From Herbidospora mongoliensis (lineage in GTDB: Bacteria > Actinomycetota > Actinomycetes > Streptosporangiales > Streptosporangiaceae): a stretch of DNA of 64,000 nt. The stretch lies in contig NZ_BBXD01000010.1 in NCBI RefSeq assembly GCF_001570545.1, forward strand, positions 372,001-436,000, written 5' to 3'. The position numbers and the translations under genes were made by a program. Positions 26,285 to 34,356 of this stretch are shown here, piece after piece; the first letter of the stretch is position 1; each line of letters starts with the position of its first letter. Below the pieces are notes generated by a model. It was not told the DNA's origin, did not search any database, and worked only from the letters and a program-made list of their open reading frames with translations.

Positions 26285-27838
26285 ATGACCACCCCCGCTG
26301 TGAAGATCCCGCGATGGGTGCCCGGCGATACCAACGCCTTCTTCGGGCTCGGGTTCAACGTCCTGGTGAACGTGCTGACCCTCACGGCGCTGTGCGTCGG
26401 TGTGGTGCACATCGCCGGCGGCGACGTGTACGGCGTGATCCTCCCGGCCCTCGGCATCCAGCTGCTGATCGGGAACGTCTACTACACCTACCTGGCCAGA
26501 CGGCTGGCGAAGAAGGAGAACCGCCTCGACGTCTGCGCGATGCCCTACGGTCCGTCGGTCCCGCACATGTTCATCGTCGTGTTCGTGATCATGTTGCCGA
26601 CGTACCTGGCCACCAACGACCCGATCGCGGCCTGGCAAGCAGGTCTGGCCTGGTGTTTCATCATCGGCCTGATCGTGTTGCTGGGCGCGTTCATCGGCCC
26701 GGTCATCCGCAAGTACACGCCGCAGGCGGCCATGCTGGGCACGCTGGCGGGCATCTCGATCGCCTTCATCTCGATGCGCCCGGCGGCGCAGATGTGGGAG
26801 GCGCTCTGGATCGCCCTGCCGGTCCTGGTGATCATCCTGGTCGGTTTCTTCACCGACCTGAAGCTCCCGGGGAACATCCCGATCGGCCTGGCGGCCCTGC
26901 TCGTCGGCTCGGCCATCGGCTGGATCGGCGGCTACATGGAGCCCGCCGCCGTCGGCGCGGCCGTCAGCGACATCGCGATCGGGTTGCCCACGCTGAAGAT
27001 CGATCTGCTGATCAACGGATTGAGCGAGGTCGCGCCGTTGCTGGCGACGGCCATCCCGCTGGGCATCTACAACTTCACCGAGGGCATGGCCAACGTCGAG
27101 TCGGCCGCAGTGGCCGGTGACAAGTACAACCTGCGCGCCGTCCTGATCGCCGACGGCGCCGGGGCCGTGGTCGGCTCGGCGCTCGGCTCGCCGTTCCCGC
27201 CCGCCGTCTACATCGGCCACCCCGGATGGAAGGCGGCCGGCGGCCGGACGGCGTACTCGATGGCCAGTGGCGTCGTCATCGCCCTGTTCTGCTTCCTGGG
27301 CCTGTTCAGCGTCCTGGCGACCCTGCTCCCGACCCCGGCCATCGTGCCGATCCTGCTCTACATCGGCCTGCTGATCGGCGCCCAGGCGTTCCAGGAGGTG
27401 CCGCGCGTCCACGCGGTCGCGGTCGTGATGGCCATCATCCCGAACATCGCCTCGTGGGCGGCCACCCAGATGAACAACGTCATCGCCGCCTCGGGCGTGC
27501 CGGTGACGGCCGAACAGATCGCGGCGGCCGGGACCGTCTACCACGGCACGGTGCTGCTGGGCGGTGGTGCCATCTTGGCGGGCCTGGTGCTGGGCGCGGT
27601 CGTCGCGTTCATCATCGACCGCAACTTCTACTGGGCGGCGGGCTACTCGATGTTCGGCGCGGTGCTGTCGTTCATCGGCCTGTTGCACGCGGAGAAGGTC
27701 GGCTGGAACGTCGGCGGCCAGATAGCCCTCGGCTACGTCTTCGCCGCCATCGTCCTGGTCGGCTTCGGCTTCTGGCGCAGCCGGATGCCCGAGGAGACCC
27801 CCGCGCCGAAGGAGGAACCGGCTCCGGCCGAGGCCTGA
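26285..27838 (+). CDS. NCS2-like nucleobase/xanthine-uracil family permease
   Basis: A 517-aa membrane protein with roughly 12-14 hydrophobic segments and an overall layout like the uracil/xanthine permease superfamily, including the NFTEGMANVESA segment near residue 265 that stands where the NCS2 signature falls. The C-terminus is a short hydrophilic Pro/Glu/Ala tail. It directly follows the cysteine hydrolase and is closed by a strong terminator, so it should supply that enzyme's substrate or a precursor. The substrate is not readable from sequence alone. Confidence 0.85.
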   Translation: MTTPAVKIPRWVPGDTNAFFGLGFNVLVNVLTLTALCVGVVHIAGGDVYGVILPALGIQLLIGNVYYTYLARRLAKKENRLDVCAMPYGPSVPHMFIVVFVIMLPTYLATNDPIAAWQAGLAWCFIIGLIVLLGAFIGPVIRKYTPQAAMLGTLAGISIAFISMRPAAQMWEALWIALPVLVIILVGFFTDLKLPGNIPIGLAALLVGSAIGWIGGYMEPAAVGAAVSDIAIGLPTLKIDLLINGLSEVAPLLATAIPLGIYNFTEGMANVESAAVAGDKYNLRAVLIADGAGAVVGSALGSPFPPAVYIGHPGWKAAGGRTAYSMASGVVIALFCFLGLFSVLATLLPTPAIVPILLYIGLLIGAQAFQEVPRVHAVAVVMAIIPNIASWAATQMNNVIAASGVPVTAEQIAAAGTVYHGTVLLGGGAILAGLVLGAVVAFIIDRNFYWAAGYSMFGAVLSFIGLLHAEKVGWNVGGQIALGYVFAAIVLVGFGFWRSRMPEETPAPKEEPAPAEA

Positions 27839-27847
27839 TCCAAAGCG

Positions 27848-27880
27848 AAAGGGGCGTCCCGGCGGGACGCCCCTTTTCTA
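27848..27880. terminator. Bidirectional terminator between convergent genes
   Basis: GGGGCGTCCC (27851-27860) and GGGACGCCCC (27864-27873) form a perfect 10-bp stem with a GGC loop, flanked by AAA on the left and TTTTCTATTT on the right. It separates the permease from the DUF1206 gene and can stop transcription from the left; the A-run also allows function on the other strand. Confidence 0.92.
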
Positions 27881-27889
27881 TTTCTCAGT

Positions 27890-28696
27890 TCAGGTACGGT
27901 GCCAGCGGCTCTCCGCGAAGCAGTAGACGGCGAAGAGGATCAGCCCGATCGCCACCAGTCCCAGCAGCCACGGTCCCATCGGCGTCTCCGACAGCGACTT
28001 GAGCGCGTTGTCGATGCCCGCCGCCTTGTCCGGGTCGTAGGTCAGCGCGGCCTGCCCGACCAGCACGCCCGCCGCGATGGCGACGACGCCTCGGGCGATG
28101 TAGCCGGCCTTGCCGAGGCGGACGACGGTGGTCCGCGCCTTCGGCTCGGTCACGTGCATGTCCTTCATGAACTTCTCGGTCCAGCCCTCGTGGATCCAGT
28201 ACACGCCCAGGGCCATCAGGCCCAGTGCGAACAGCCCGACCAGGAACTGGCCGCCCGGGAGTTCGAACAGCGCGCGGGTGACGTCCTGTGACTGCGAGTC
28301 GGTGCTGGCCGCCTCCTTGCCCTTCACGAGCAGGCTCACGATCGAGACCACCAGGGCGACGTACACCACCGCTCGGGCGACCGATTCGGCGCGTTCGCGC
28401 AGCTTCGGCGGCCCCCAGATCGCTTCACCGATCTGCCAGACCACCAGGCCCGCCAGGCCGATGGCCATGATCCAGAGCAGCACCGACCCGAACGGCTGCT
28501 CGGCGACCATGTGGATCGCGCTGGACTTGTCGGCCTCTTCACTGCTGGAGCCGTTGAACGCGATCTGCAGGGCGACCAGCCCAATCAGGGCGTAAAGCAC
28601 GCCTCTGGCGGCGAATCCCACCTTCGCCAGCTTGTCGAGCAGGGGGTGCTGTACGGCCCTGCGGGCGGCGCCGCCGACCGTCTCCGAGGTCGTCAT
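27890..28696 (-). CDS. DUF1206 family membrane protein
   Basis: A 268-aa membrane protein made of three repeats of a two-helix unit, each starting with a Gly-rich motif (GFAARGVLYALIG near residue 28, a middle copy near 100, and GYIARGVVAIAAG near 196). This is the DUF1206 layout, whose function is unknown. I start it at the ATG at 28696 (MTTSETVGG), which has GAAGGGA upstream, not at the longer extension. The gene is single and convergent with the permease operon. Six transmembrane helices are predicted by eye. Confidence 0.88.
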   Translation of the reverse strand: MTTSETVGGAARRAVQHPLLDKLAKVGFAARGVLYALIGLVALQIAFNGSSSEEADKSSAIHMVAEQPFGSVLLWIMAIGLAGLVVWQIGEAIWGPPKLRERAESVARAVVYVALVVSIVSLLVKGKEAASTDSQSQDVTRALFELPGGQFLVGLFALGLMALGVYWIHEGWTEKFMKDMHVTEPKARTTVVRLGKAGYIARGVVAIAAGVLVGQAALTYDPDKAAGIDNALKSLSETPMGPWLLGLVAIGLILFAVYCFAESRWHRT

Positions 28697-28804
28697 CTGA
28701 GGTCCCTTCGTTGTGGCTGGACCCCCTCTGCCGCATATGACGATCAGTAAACCCAAAGCAAAGTTTTGTACCCATCTCTTCAGATTTGACGTAAATGGGG
28801 CCTA

Positions 28805-30022
28805 ATGTCCGGTTACTCAGCCGTGACCAAAGGAGCTCCCCCCATTTCCCCCATCACCGATTCGCTGCTCGCCGCGGCCCGGCAGGAACTGGGCTACGCC
28901 GCGCAGGCGGGTACGCAGAGCAAGTACGGCACCTGGTACAGCGCAGGCAAAGACCCTTCGCTCGCCTCGGCCCCCTGGTGCGACACGTTCGTCTCCTACG
29001 CCGGTCAGTCGGCCGGCCTCCTCAAGCAGGTCGGCAGCTTCGCCGCCTCCACCGACCACGCCGAGTGGTTCAGGTCCAAGAGCGCCTGGACCTCCCAGCC
29101 CCAGCCCGGCGCCATCGGCTTTCTCAAGGACCACGGCCAGGTCGGCGTGGTCGAGAAGGTCGCCGACGGCAAGGTGACCACGATCGAGGCCCTCAACGGC
29201 TCGGTCCAGCGGGTGACCCGGCCCGATTCCGACTTCTCCGGATACGGCGTGCCCGACCAGGTCGTCCATCCCGTGTACGAGGGCTCGACCACCGCCTCCT
29301 ACTTCTGGGACGACGGTTCGGGCCGCAACGGAGACACCGGCGCCCCCGCGTCGGGCAAGCCCATGCAGAAAGGACTGGCGGCCAGTCCGAGCTGGCCCAT
29401 GGGCACCGAAGGCTACGTCATGTACGAGGGCAAGAAGGCCCCCTTCTTCGTCGGCGACCGGGGGCCCGGCTCCCCGTCGGGCAGCGGCATCATGCTCGAC
29501 CTCGACGGCAAGACCTTCGCCGACCTCACCGGCGGCACCTTCGACGACGGCAGCCTGACCGTCGAGGGCATCGGCGGCCAGGGCCACATCGACATCGACT
29601 ACATGATCACCAAGTGGGGCGACGGCCTCGGCAAGAAGGGCGCCCCGGTCGCGTTCTCGGAGGGCGCGTACAACGAACGCAGTGTCCCTGCGGAGCCGCA
29701 GCAGATCAAATTCAAGCTGTCCGCCGCCGAGGACGTCACCTGCGCCCCGAACGAGGCCCCCATCGCCCCGCAGAAGGCCGCCCCCGCCAAGCCCGCCGCC
29801 CCCCAGCAGAAGACCGCCGCCGCCGCGCCGGCGCCCGAGGCGAAGAAGACCGTCGCGATCCCGTCGGTGACCCACGTCGCCTACGACACCACGACTCCAC
29901 GGCCGGAGACCCCCGTGCCGGTCATCGCCTCAGGGCTGGTGGCCTGCGCGCTCGTCGCGGTCGGCATGCGCTTCCTGATCGTCCAGGCCAGGAAGGGCAG
30001 GCACGAGAAGACCGGGGCATAG
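28805..30022 (+). CDS. CHAP-domain protein with C-terminal membrane anchor
   Basis: A 405-aa protein. The N-terminal half is a CHAP amidase/endopeptidase domain with catalytic Cys59 (PWCDTF) and His110 (KDHGQVG), a fold that cleaves peptidoglycan peptides. A middle region (180-290) of unknown fold is followed by an Ala/Pro/Lys-rich linker and a single hydrophobic helix at about 368-390 with basic residues after it. No N-terminal signal peptide is visible, so topology is unclear. The ATG at 28805 has a poor ribosome site, while an AAAGGAG lies eight bases before an in-frame ATT codon at 28844, which might be the true start. Confidence 0.8.
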   Translation: MSGYSAVTKGAPPISPITDSLLAAARQELGYAAQAGTQSKYGTWYSAGKDPSLASAPWCDTFVSYAGQSAGLLKQVGSFAASTDHAEWFRSKSAWTSQPQPGAIGFLKDHGQVGVVEKVADGKVTTIEALNGSVQRVTRPDSDFSGYGVPDQVVHPVYEGSTTASYFWDDGSGRNGDTGAPASGKPMQKGLAASPSWPMGTEGYVMYEGKKAPFFVGDRGPGSPSGSGIMLDLDGKTFADLTGGTFDDGSLTVEGIGGQGHIDIDYMITKWGDGLGKKGAPVAFSEGAYNERSVPAEPQQIKFKLSAAEDVTCAPNEAPIAPQKAAPAKPAAPQQKTAAAAPAPEAKKTVAIPSVTHVAYDTTTPRPETPVPVIASGLVACALVAVGMRFLIVQARKGRHEKTGA

Positions 30023-30043
30023 GAAGAAGCGGGCCCCGTCCGG

Positions 30044-30078
30044 CGATCCGCGCCCCGTCTCCCAGGGGGCGCGGATCG
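30044..30078 (+). terminator. Terminator after the CHAP gene
   Basis: CGATCCGCGCCCC (30044-30056) and GGGGCGCGGATCG (30066-30078) make a perfect 13-bp stem with a 9-nt loop, followed by TTGAATTCTTAA. It is 21 bases after the CHAP stop codon. Confidence 0.88.
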
Positions 30079-30268
30079 TTGAATTCTTAATCGCCTTATT
30101 TCGAAATACTCGAACGCCCCGGATGGCTTTTGCCTTTCCGTGCCAGTTTCCGCTTTTCCCGCTCATGGCCCGTTCCATTGTCGAACCGGTCCCTTGCGTG
30201 CCGGTGATCGCCGGTTGAGTATCAGCGGGTAGCGGAAATTTCGCGCGGATCCAAAGGAAGGCAACACC

Positions 30269-30484
30269 ATGAGAGTTCTGAAAAGGGCGTTCGTCGGTCT
30301 CGCCATCGCCGGCGCGGTTTTCTCCATGTCAGGAACCGCCCACGCCGAAAGCAAGTTCTACGGCGGCTACCCCGACTCGGGTAACTGCAATTACTGGCGA
30401 TCGGCCGTGAAGGCGGCCGGATGGTCCGTGTCCACCTGCACCTATTCGACGCCCAACAAGTGGCACTTCACCGCGTGGCGCTAA
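30269..30484 (+). CDS. Small secreted protein with one predicted disulfide
   Basis: A 71-aa precursor with a textbook signal peptide: basic start MRVLKR, a hydrophobic core, and cleavage after AHA at residue 26. The mature 45 residues are aromatic-rich (6 Tyr/Trp in the first half) and contain two Cys (40 and 57) that can form a disulfide, with WR at the C-terminus. AAAGGAAGG stands before the ATG. It has its own terminator and an AT-rich 190-bp upstream region. I know it only as a type of short conserved secreted protein of actinomycetes; no function is assigned. Confidence 0.8.
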   Translation: MRVLKRAFVGLAIAGAVFSMSGTAHAESKFYGGYPDSGNCNYWRSAVKAAGWSVSTCTYSTPNKWHFTAWR

Positions 30485-30501
30485 TCGCGGCCTAATACGA
30501 A

Positions 30502-30535
30502 GAAGGGCCCGAGCCTTTACGGCTCCGGGCCCTTC
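30502..30535. terminator. Hairpin between the small secreted gene and the SDR remnant
   Basis: GAAGGGCCCGAGCC (30502-30515) pairs with GGCTCCGGGCCCTTC (30521-30535) with one bulged C and a TTTAC loop. It lies between convergent genes, 17 bases after the secreted-protein stop. U-content downstream is low. Confidence 0.75.
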
Positions 30536-30541
30536 CGCGCG

Positions 30542-31208
30542 TCACCCGAAGACTCCGGTCAGCCGCGTGGAAACGAGCCAGAGCCGTTCGGCGTCGCCCT
30601 CGTCCAAGGCCTTTCCCGGTACGCGGGCCGCCTTCGCCGGCCCGGTCAGCTCGCCGAACCCGCCCGGCCCGTAGTAGCCGTCGCTCACCGCCTCGGGGCT
30701 TGTCGCCGCGAACCACGCAGGGAGGATCCCGCCGTCGACCTCCTGCCACAGGCCGGGGATCCGGTAACTGGCCGCGTTGACCCAGCCCACCAGCCGGGCG
30801 CGTGACCCCGACGCCCCGTGGGTGGGCCCGGTGACCTGGAGGTTCGTCTTCGTCGCCCCTGGGTGGGCGGCGTTGCTCAGCACGTCCCAGCCGTTCGCGC
30901 GGGACCTGCGGTCGAGTTCCCGGGCGAACATCAGGTTCGCCAGCTTCGAGGTGCCGTAGGCGATCCGCGGGCTGTAGTTCCGGGTGCTCTGCAGGTCGTC
31001 GAAGTGCCGCGACCGACTCCAGGTCGGCCAGGTCGAACAGCTCGACCCGCAGCCGCGCCGCCGGGAACTCGGCCTTGAGCCGGGCGGCGGCCGCCCGGCC
31101 CTTGTCGCCGTTCCTGACGGCCATGACGACCTCGGCTCCCTCCCGTACGAAGCGTCTGGTCAGGCCGTATCCGATTCCGGAGTTCGCTCCGGTGACAACT
31201 GTGTACAT
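30542..31208 (-). pseudogene. Short-chain dehydrogenase/reductase gene with internal deletion and frameshift
   Basis: The first 45 codons from the ATG at 31208 encode a normal SDR start with the cofactor motif TGANSGIG. After ESVAAL (near 31005) the reading frame is lost. The C-terminal half continues in another frame with YGTSK (codons at 30944-30958) and a full SDR tail to the stop at 30542. The distance from TGANSGIG to YGTSK is about 77 codons where the family has about 145. So roughly 70 residues, including the NNAG motif and the catalytic Ser, are missing. A simple frameshift cannot explain this; a deletion of non-multiple-of-three length can. The adjacent TetR gene and its operators are intact. 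Confidence 0.82.
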
Positions 31209-31223
31209 GAGTGCCAATTTAAG

Positions 31224-31258
31224 AGACCACTGGTCTTTTAACAAGAGACCAGGGGTCT
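31224..31258. promoter_or_regulatory. Twin TetR operators between SDR remnant and tetR
   Basis: AGACCA-C-TGGTCT (31224-31236) and AGACC-AGG-GGTCT (31246-31258) are two palindromes whose centres lie 22 bp apart, about two helical turns. They fill the 53-bp gap between divergent starts and abut the tetR start codon. This is the standard layout for a TetR regulator controlling itself and the divergent gene. Confidence 0.8.
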
Positions 31259-31261
31259 GAT

Positions 31262-31933
31262 ATGGTAAAGATCATGGATTTCCAGCGGGCCAGGAAGCCG
31301 GAACAGGTGGAGGCGAGACGGGCCGCGATCCTCGGCGTCGCCCGGGAGATGCTCCGCGACCGCCCGCTGGCCGACATCAGCCTCAACGAGCTCAGCGCCA
31401 CGGTCGGCCTGGCCAAATCCAACGTGCTGCGTTACTTCGGCAGCCGTGAGGTGATCTTCTTGGAGGTCCTCGACGAGACCTGGCGTGACTGGCTCGATCG
31501 GCTGACCCTCGACCCGGGCGCAGAGGGCCCGGGTTACGTACGGGAAGAGCGGATCGCTAGTCAGATCGCCGACGCCATGGTCGCCGACCCGAGACTGTGT
31601 GAGCTGGTCGCGGCGATGGCCTCGGTACTCGAACGCAACATGCCGCTCGACTACGCCCGCGAGTTCAAACGCCGCGCGAGCGCCAACACCGACCGTTTCG
31701 CCACGATGGTGGGCGCGGTGCTGCCGCACCTGAGCCGGGCCGCGTCGAGTCACTTCGCGGGTGCGGTCTTCGTCATCACCGCGGGCCTGTGGCCCTACGC
31801 CACGCCGTCCGACACGGTCGCCCAGGTGTCGAGGGAGATGGGCATCCCCCCGGCCGCCGAGATGTTCGCGGCCGGGCTGCGCGAAGGACTGACCAACCTC
31901 ATCATCGGCCTGTCGGTCCGGGCACAGACCTGA
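31262..31933 (+). CDS. TetR-family transcriptional regulator
   Basis: A 223-aa regulator with an N-terminal helix-turn-helix at about residues 20-65 (LADISLNELSATVGL, then SNVLRYFGSREV) and a helical C-terminal ligand domain. It is divergent from the SDR remnant and faces twin palindromes. ATG 31262 is used; ATG 31274 is an alternative. The expected effector would be the SDR's substrate, now orphaned if the SDR is inactive. The helix-turn-helix is intact, so this gene still appears functional. Confidence 0.87.
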   Translation: MVKIMDFQRARKPEQVEARRAAILGVAREMLRDRPLADISLNELSATVGLAKSNVLRYFGSREVIFLEVLDETWRDWLDRLTLDPGAEGPGYVREERIASQIADAMVADPRLCELVAAMASVLERNMPLDYAREFKRRASANTDRFATMVGAVLPHLSRAASSHFAGAVFVITAGLWPYATPSDTVAQVSREMGIPPAAEMFAAGLREGLTNLIIGLSVRAQT

Positions 31934-31976
31934 GACCGGGCTGGGTGCGGTCTGCCGCGGCGTGCTCGGGCCCGGC

Positions 31977-34229
31977 CTAGCCCTTCTTGCGGCCGCGCAG
32001 TGCCGAGGACACGCGCCGGAGCACCCGGTCCCAGTCGCTGCCGAACGGGTTCTCCGACACCAGGTAGGTCCATGTCGCGGTCGGTCGCTTCATGCCCTGC
32101 TCGGACAGCGGCGCCGACAGGTCGAGGGTGTCGAGGCTCGCCGTCGAGCGCTTCTCGATCTCTTCGAGGAGTTTCCGGTACGCCGGCAGCGCCTCCCGGT
32201 TGAACTCGTCGATCGGGCTGAGGCGGCCGAGCGCGCGCAGGTGGATGCCTTCGCGCAGGTCGGCCAGGTAGCCGAGGTGGTCGGTCCAGCAGCGGTCGAG
32301 GTGGAACAGCACGATCTGGCGGGCGGCCGAGGAGACGGCCTCCTCCGACGACTGCTCGACCAGCTCCCGGTAGCGCTCGGGGCGGGCTTCGCGCAGGGCG
32401 TCGGCGCCGGAGTCGCCGTACAGGATGCGGTCGCGGTGTTCCAGCAGGCGGGTGCGCTGCTCCTCCAGGACGCGGGTGTAGCGCCAGGTGTTGCGGTGGA
32501 TCTCGGTGTTGACGCCCTCGGCGATGCGCTGGGCGTGGCCGACCAGGTAGGAGCCCTGCTTGTCGCGGATCTGCCCGTCCTTGTCGGCCTTGGGCAGGTT
32601 CTCCTCGGGCAGGTAGGCCTTCAGCAGGTCGTCTTCGCCGCTGACGAAGAACACCGACCTGCCGGGGTCGCCCTGCCGGCCGGAGCGGCCGCGCAGCTGG
32701 TCGTCGAGGCGGCTGGACGGGTGCCGGCCGGTCCCGATGACCAGCAGGCCGCCCAGTTCGGCGACCTTCGGGGACCCCAGGCGGATGTCGGTGCCGCGCC
32801 CGGCCATCTGGGTCGAGACCGTCAGCGCGCCCAGTTCGCCCGCCTTGGCGATGATGGCGGCCTCTTCGGCGTCGTTCTTCGCGTTCAGGACGACCGGTTC
32901 GAGGCCCCGGGAGCGCAGTTCCTTGGACAGCGACTCCGACTCGGCGACGTCGAGCGTGCCGATCAGGATCGGGCGGCCGGTGGCGTGCTGGGTGACGATC
33001 TCGTCGGCCAGCGCCAGTTCCTTGTCGATCAGCGACGGGTAGAGGCGGTCGGGCTCGTCGACGCGGATGAAGGGGCGGTTCGGGGCGACCACGGCGACCT
33101 TGAGCTTGTAGAACTCGCGCAGGTTCTCGCCGACGGCCACGGCGGTGCCGGTCATGCCGCAGATCTCGGGGTAGCGGGTGAGCAGGCCCTGGATGGTGAT
33201 CGAGTCGATGATCTCGCCGGTGTCGGAGGGGGCCAGCTTCTCCTTGGCCTCCACCGCCGCCTGGAGCCCGTCGGGCCAGCGCTGGAGCTGGGCCACCCGG
33301 CCGCGCGAGGCGTTCACCAGCTGCACCCGGCCGTCGCGCACGATGTAGTCGACGTCGCGGACCAGCAGCGCGTGGGCGTGGAGGGCGAGGTTGACCTCGG
33401 TGACGGTGCCGGGGTGGTCGTACAGGGAGATCCCGAGAGCGCTTTCGACGGTGTCGGTGCCCTTGCTCGTCAGGAAGACGTTGCGGCCCTCGTCGTCGAG
33501 CTCGAAGTGGTAGCCGCGCGACAGGCGGCGGACCAGCGCGGCCATCTCGGGGACCGCCGCGCCCGCGTCGGTGGCGCCGGCCAGCACCAGCGGCACGCGG
33601 GCCTCGTCGACGAGCACCGAGTCGGCCTCGTCGACCAGGGCGACCTGCGGGACCGGCTGGACGGTCGCGTCGGGGTCGGTGGCCAGGCGGTCGCGCAGGA
33701 GGTCGAAGCCGATCTCGCTGACGTTGGCGTAGGTGATGTCGCAGGCGTAGGCGGCCCTGCGTTCCTCGGCCGTGGACGTCTCGGCGATCCACCCGGCCGT
33801 CAGGTTCATCGCCGTGTAGAAGGGCGCCATCCACTCGGCGTCGCGGCGGGCCAGGTAGTCGTTCACCGAGATGGCGTGCACCGACTTGCCGCGCAGCGCG
33901 AATCCCGCGGCTGCGAGCGCGCCCGCGAGGGTCTTGCCCTCGCCGGTGGCCATCTCGACGACGTTCCCCGACAGCATGGCGAGCGTGCCGACGAGCTGCA
34001 CGTCGAACGGGCGTTCACCGAGGGTGCGGTCGGCGACCTCGCGGACCGCCGCGCAGAACTCGGCGGAGCCGACTTCCGCCGCGGCCATCTCGCGCAACTC
34101 CTCGATGGAGAGGCCGCGCGCGCGGTCGGCGAGCGCCCCGGCGGCGGCGACTGTCCGCGCGAAGGGCGCGATGTCGACGCTGCCGGGTTTCTCAAGGAAA
34201 CGCCGGATCATCTGGGATAGAGAGGCCAC
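31977..34229 (-). CDS. secA2: Accessory Sec translocase ATPase SecA2
   Basis: A 750-aa SecA paralogue with Walker A MATGEGKT (93-100), the VDEADSVLVDEAR segment, the TQMAGRGTDI helicase motif and GRSGRQGDPG. It is shorter than housekeeping SecA (about 900-950 aa) and lacks the C-terminal Cys-rich zinc finger, both usual in SecA2. It should drive export of a small protein set at the membrane. I start it at the GTG at 34229, six bases after a GGAGC site; an upstream in-frame GTG at 34271 has no good ribosome site. No SecY2 or accessory Sec gene is nearby, as in mycobacterial-type SecA2 systems. Confidence 0.88.
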   Translation of the reverse strand: MASLSQMIRRFLEKPGSVDIAPFARTVAAAGALADRARGLSIEELREMAAAEVGSAEFCAAVREVADRTLGERPFDVQLVGTLAMLSGNVVEMATGEGKTLAGALAAAGFALRGKSVHAISVNDYLARRDAEWMAPFYTAMNLTAGWIAETSTAEERRAAYACDITYANVSEIGFDLLRDRLATDPDATVQPVPQVALVDEADSVLVDEARVPLVLAGATDAGAAVPEMAALVRRLSRGYHFELDDEGRNVFLTSKGTDTVESALGISLYDHPGTVTEVNLALHAHALLVRDVDYIVRDGRVQLVNASRGRVAQLQRWPDGLQAAVEAKEKLAPSDTGEIIDSITIQGLLTRYPEICGMTGTAVAVGENLREFYKLKVAVVAPNRPFIRVDEPDRLYPSLIDKELALADEIVTQHATGRPILIGTLDVAESESLSKELRSRGLEPVVLNAKNDAEEAAIIAKAGELGALTVSTQMAGRGTDIRLGSPKVAELGGLLVIGTGRHPSSRLDDQLRGRSGRQGDPGRSVFFVSGEDDLLKAYLPEENLPKADKDGQIRDKQGSYLVGHAQRIAEGVNTEIHRNTWRYTRVLEEQRTRLLEHRDRILYGDSGADALREARPERYRELVEQSSEEAVSSAARQIVLFHLDRCWTDHLGYLADLREGIHLRALGRLSPIDEFNREALPAYRKLLEEIEKRSTASLDTLDLSAPLSEQGMKRPTATWTYLVSENPFGSDWDRVLRRVSSALRGRKKG

Positions 34230-34328
34230 GCCCGCTCCAACGCGCCGAACGAGTAGGTCGTTCCTGGGCACCCCGTAGGAAAAACCCCGGAATGACCGAT
34301 GCTAGACCCATGGGTGGCCCTTGCGCTT

Positions 34329-34346
34329 TGACTGGTTATCCAGTCA
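34329..34346 (+). promoter_or_regulatory. Palindromic operator upstream of the CrtI-like gene
   Basis: TGACTGG-TTAT-CCAGTCA is a perfect 7-bp inverted repeat, 10 bases before the ATG at 34357. The only GAAGG is directly against the start codon, so the transcript may be nearly leaderless and a protein bound here would block initiation. No TetR gene is adjacent to this site, so the regulator is unknown. Confidence 0.65.
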
Positions 34347-34356
34347 GTGTTGAAGG

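Noticed and set aside
26267-27688. 473-aa minus-strand ORF opposite the NCS2-like permease
   Set aside because: His/Asp/Arg/Gln-rich low-complexity translation typical of antisense high-GC DNA.
30492-31244. Two separate genes in the SDR region
   Set aside because: The two halves are one SDR broken by deletion and frameshift. The first frame loses homology after about 45 codons, and the second lacks a cofactor-binding start.
31795-34220. Long ORFs on both strands overlapping secA2
   Set aside because: Only the secA2 frame carries motifs (MATGEGKT, GRSGRQGDPG). The others are composition artefacts.
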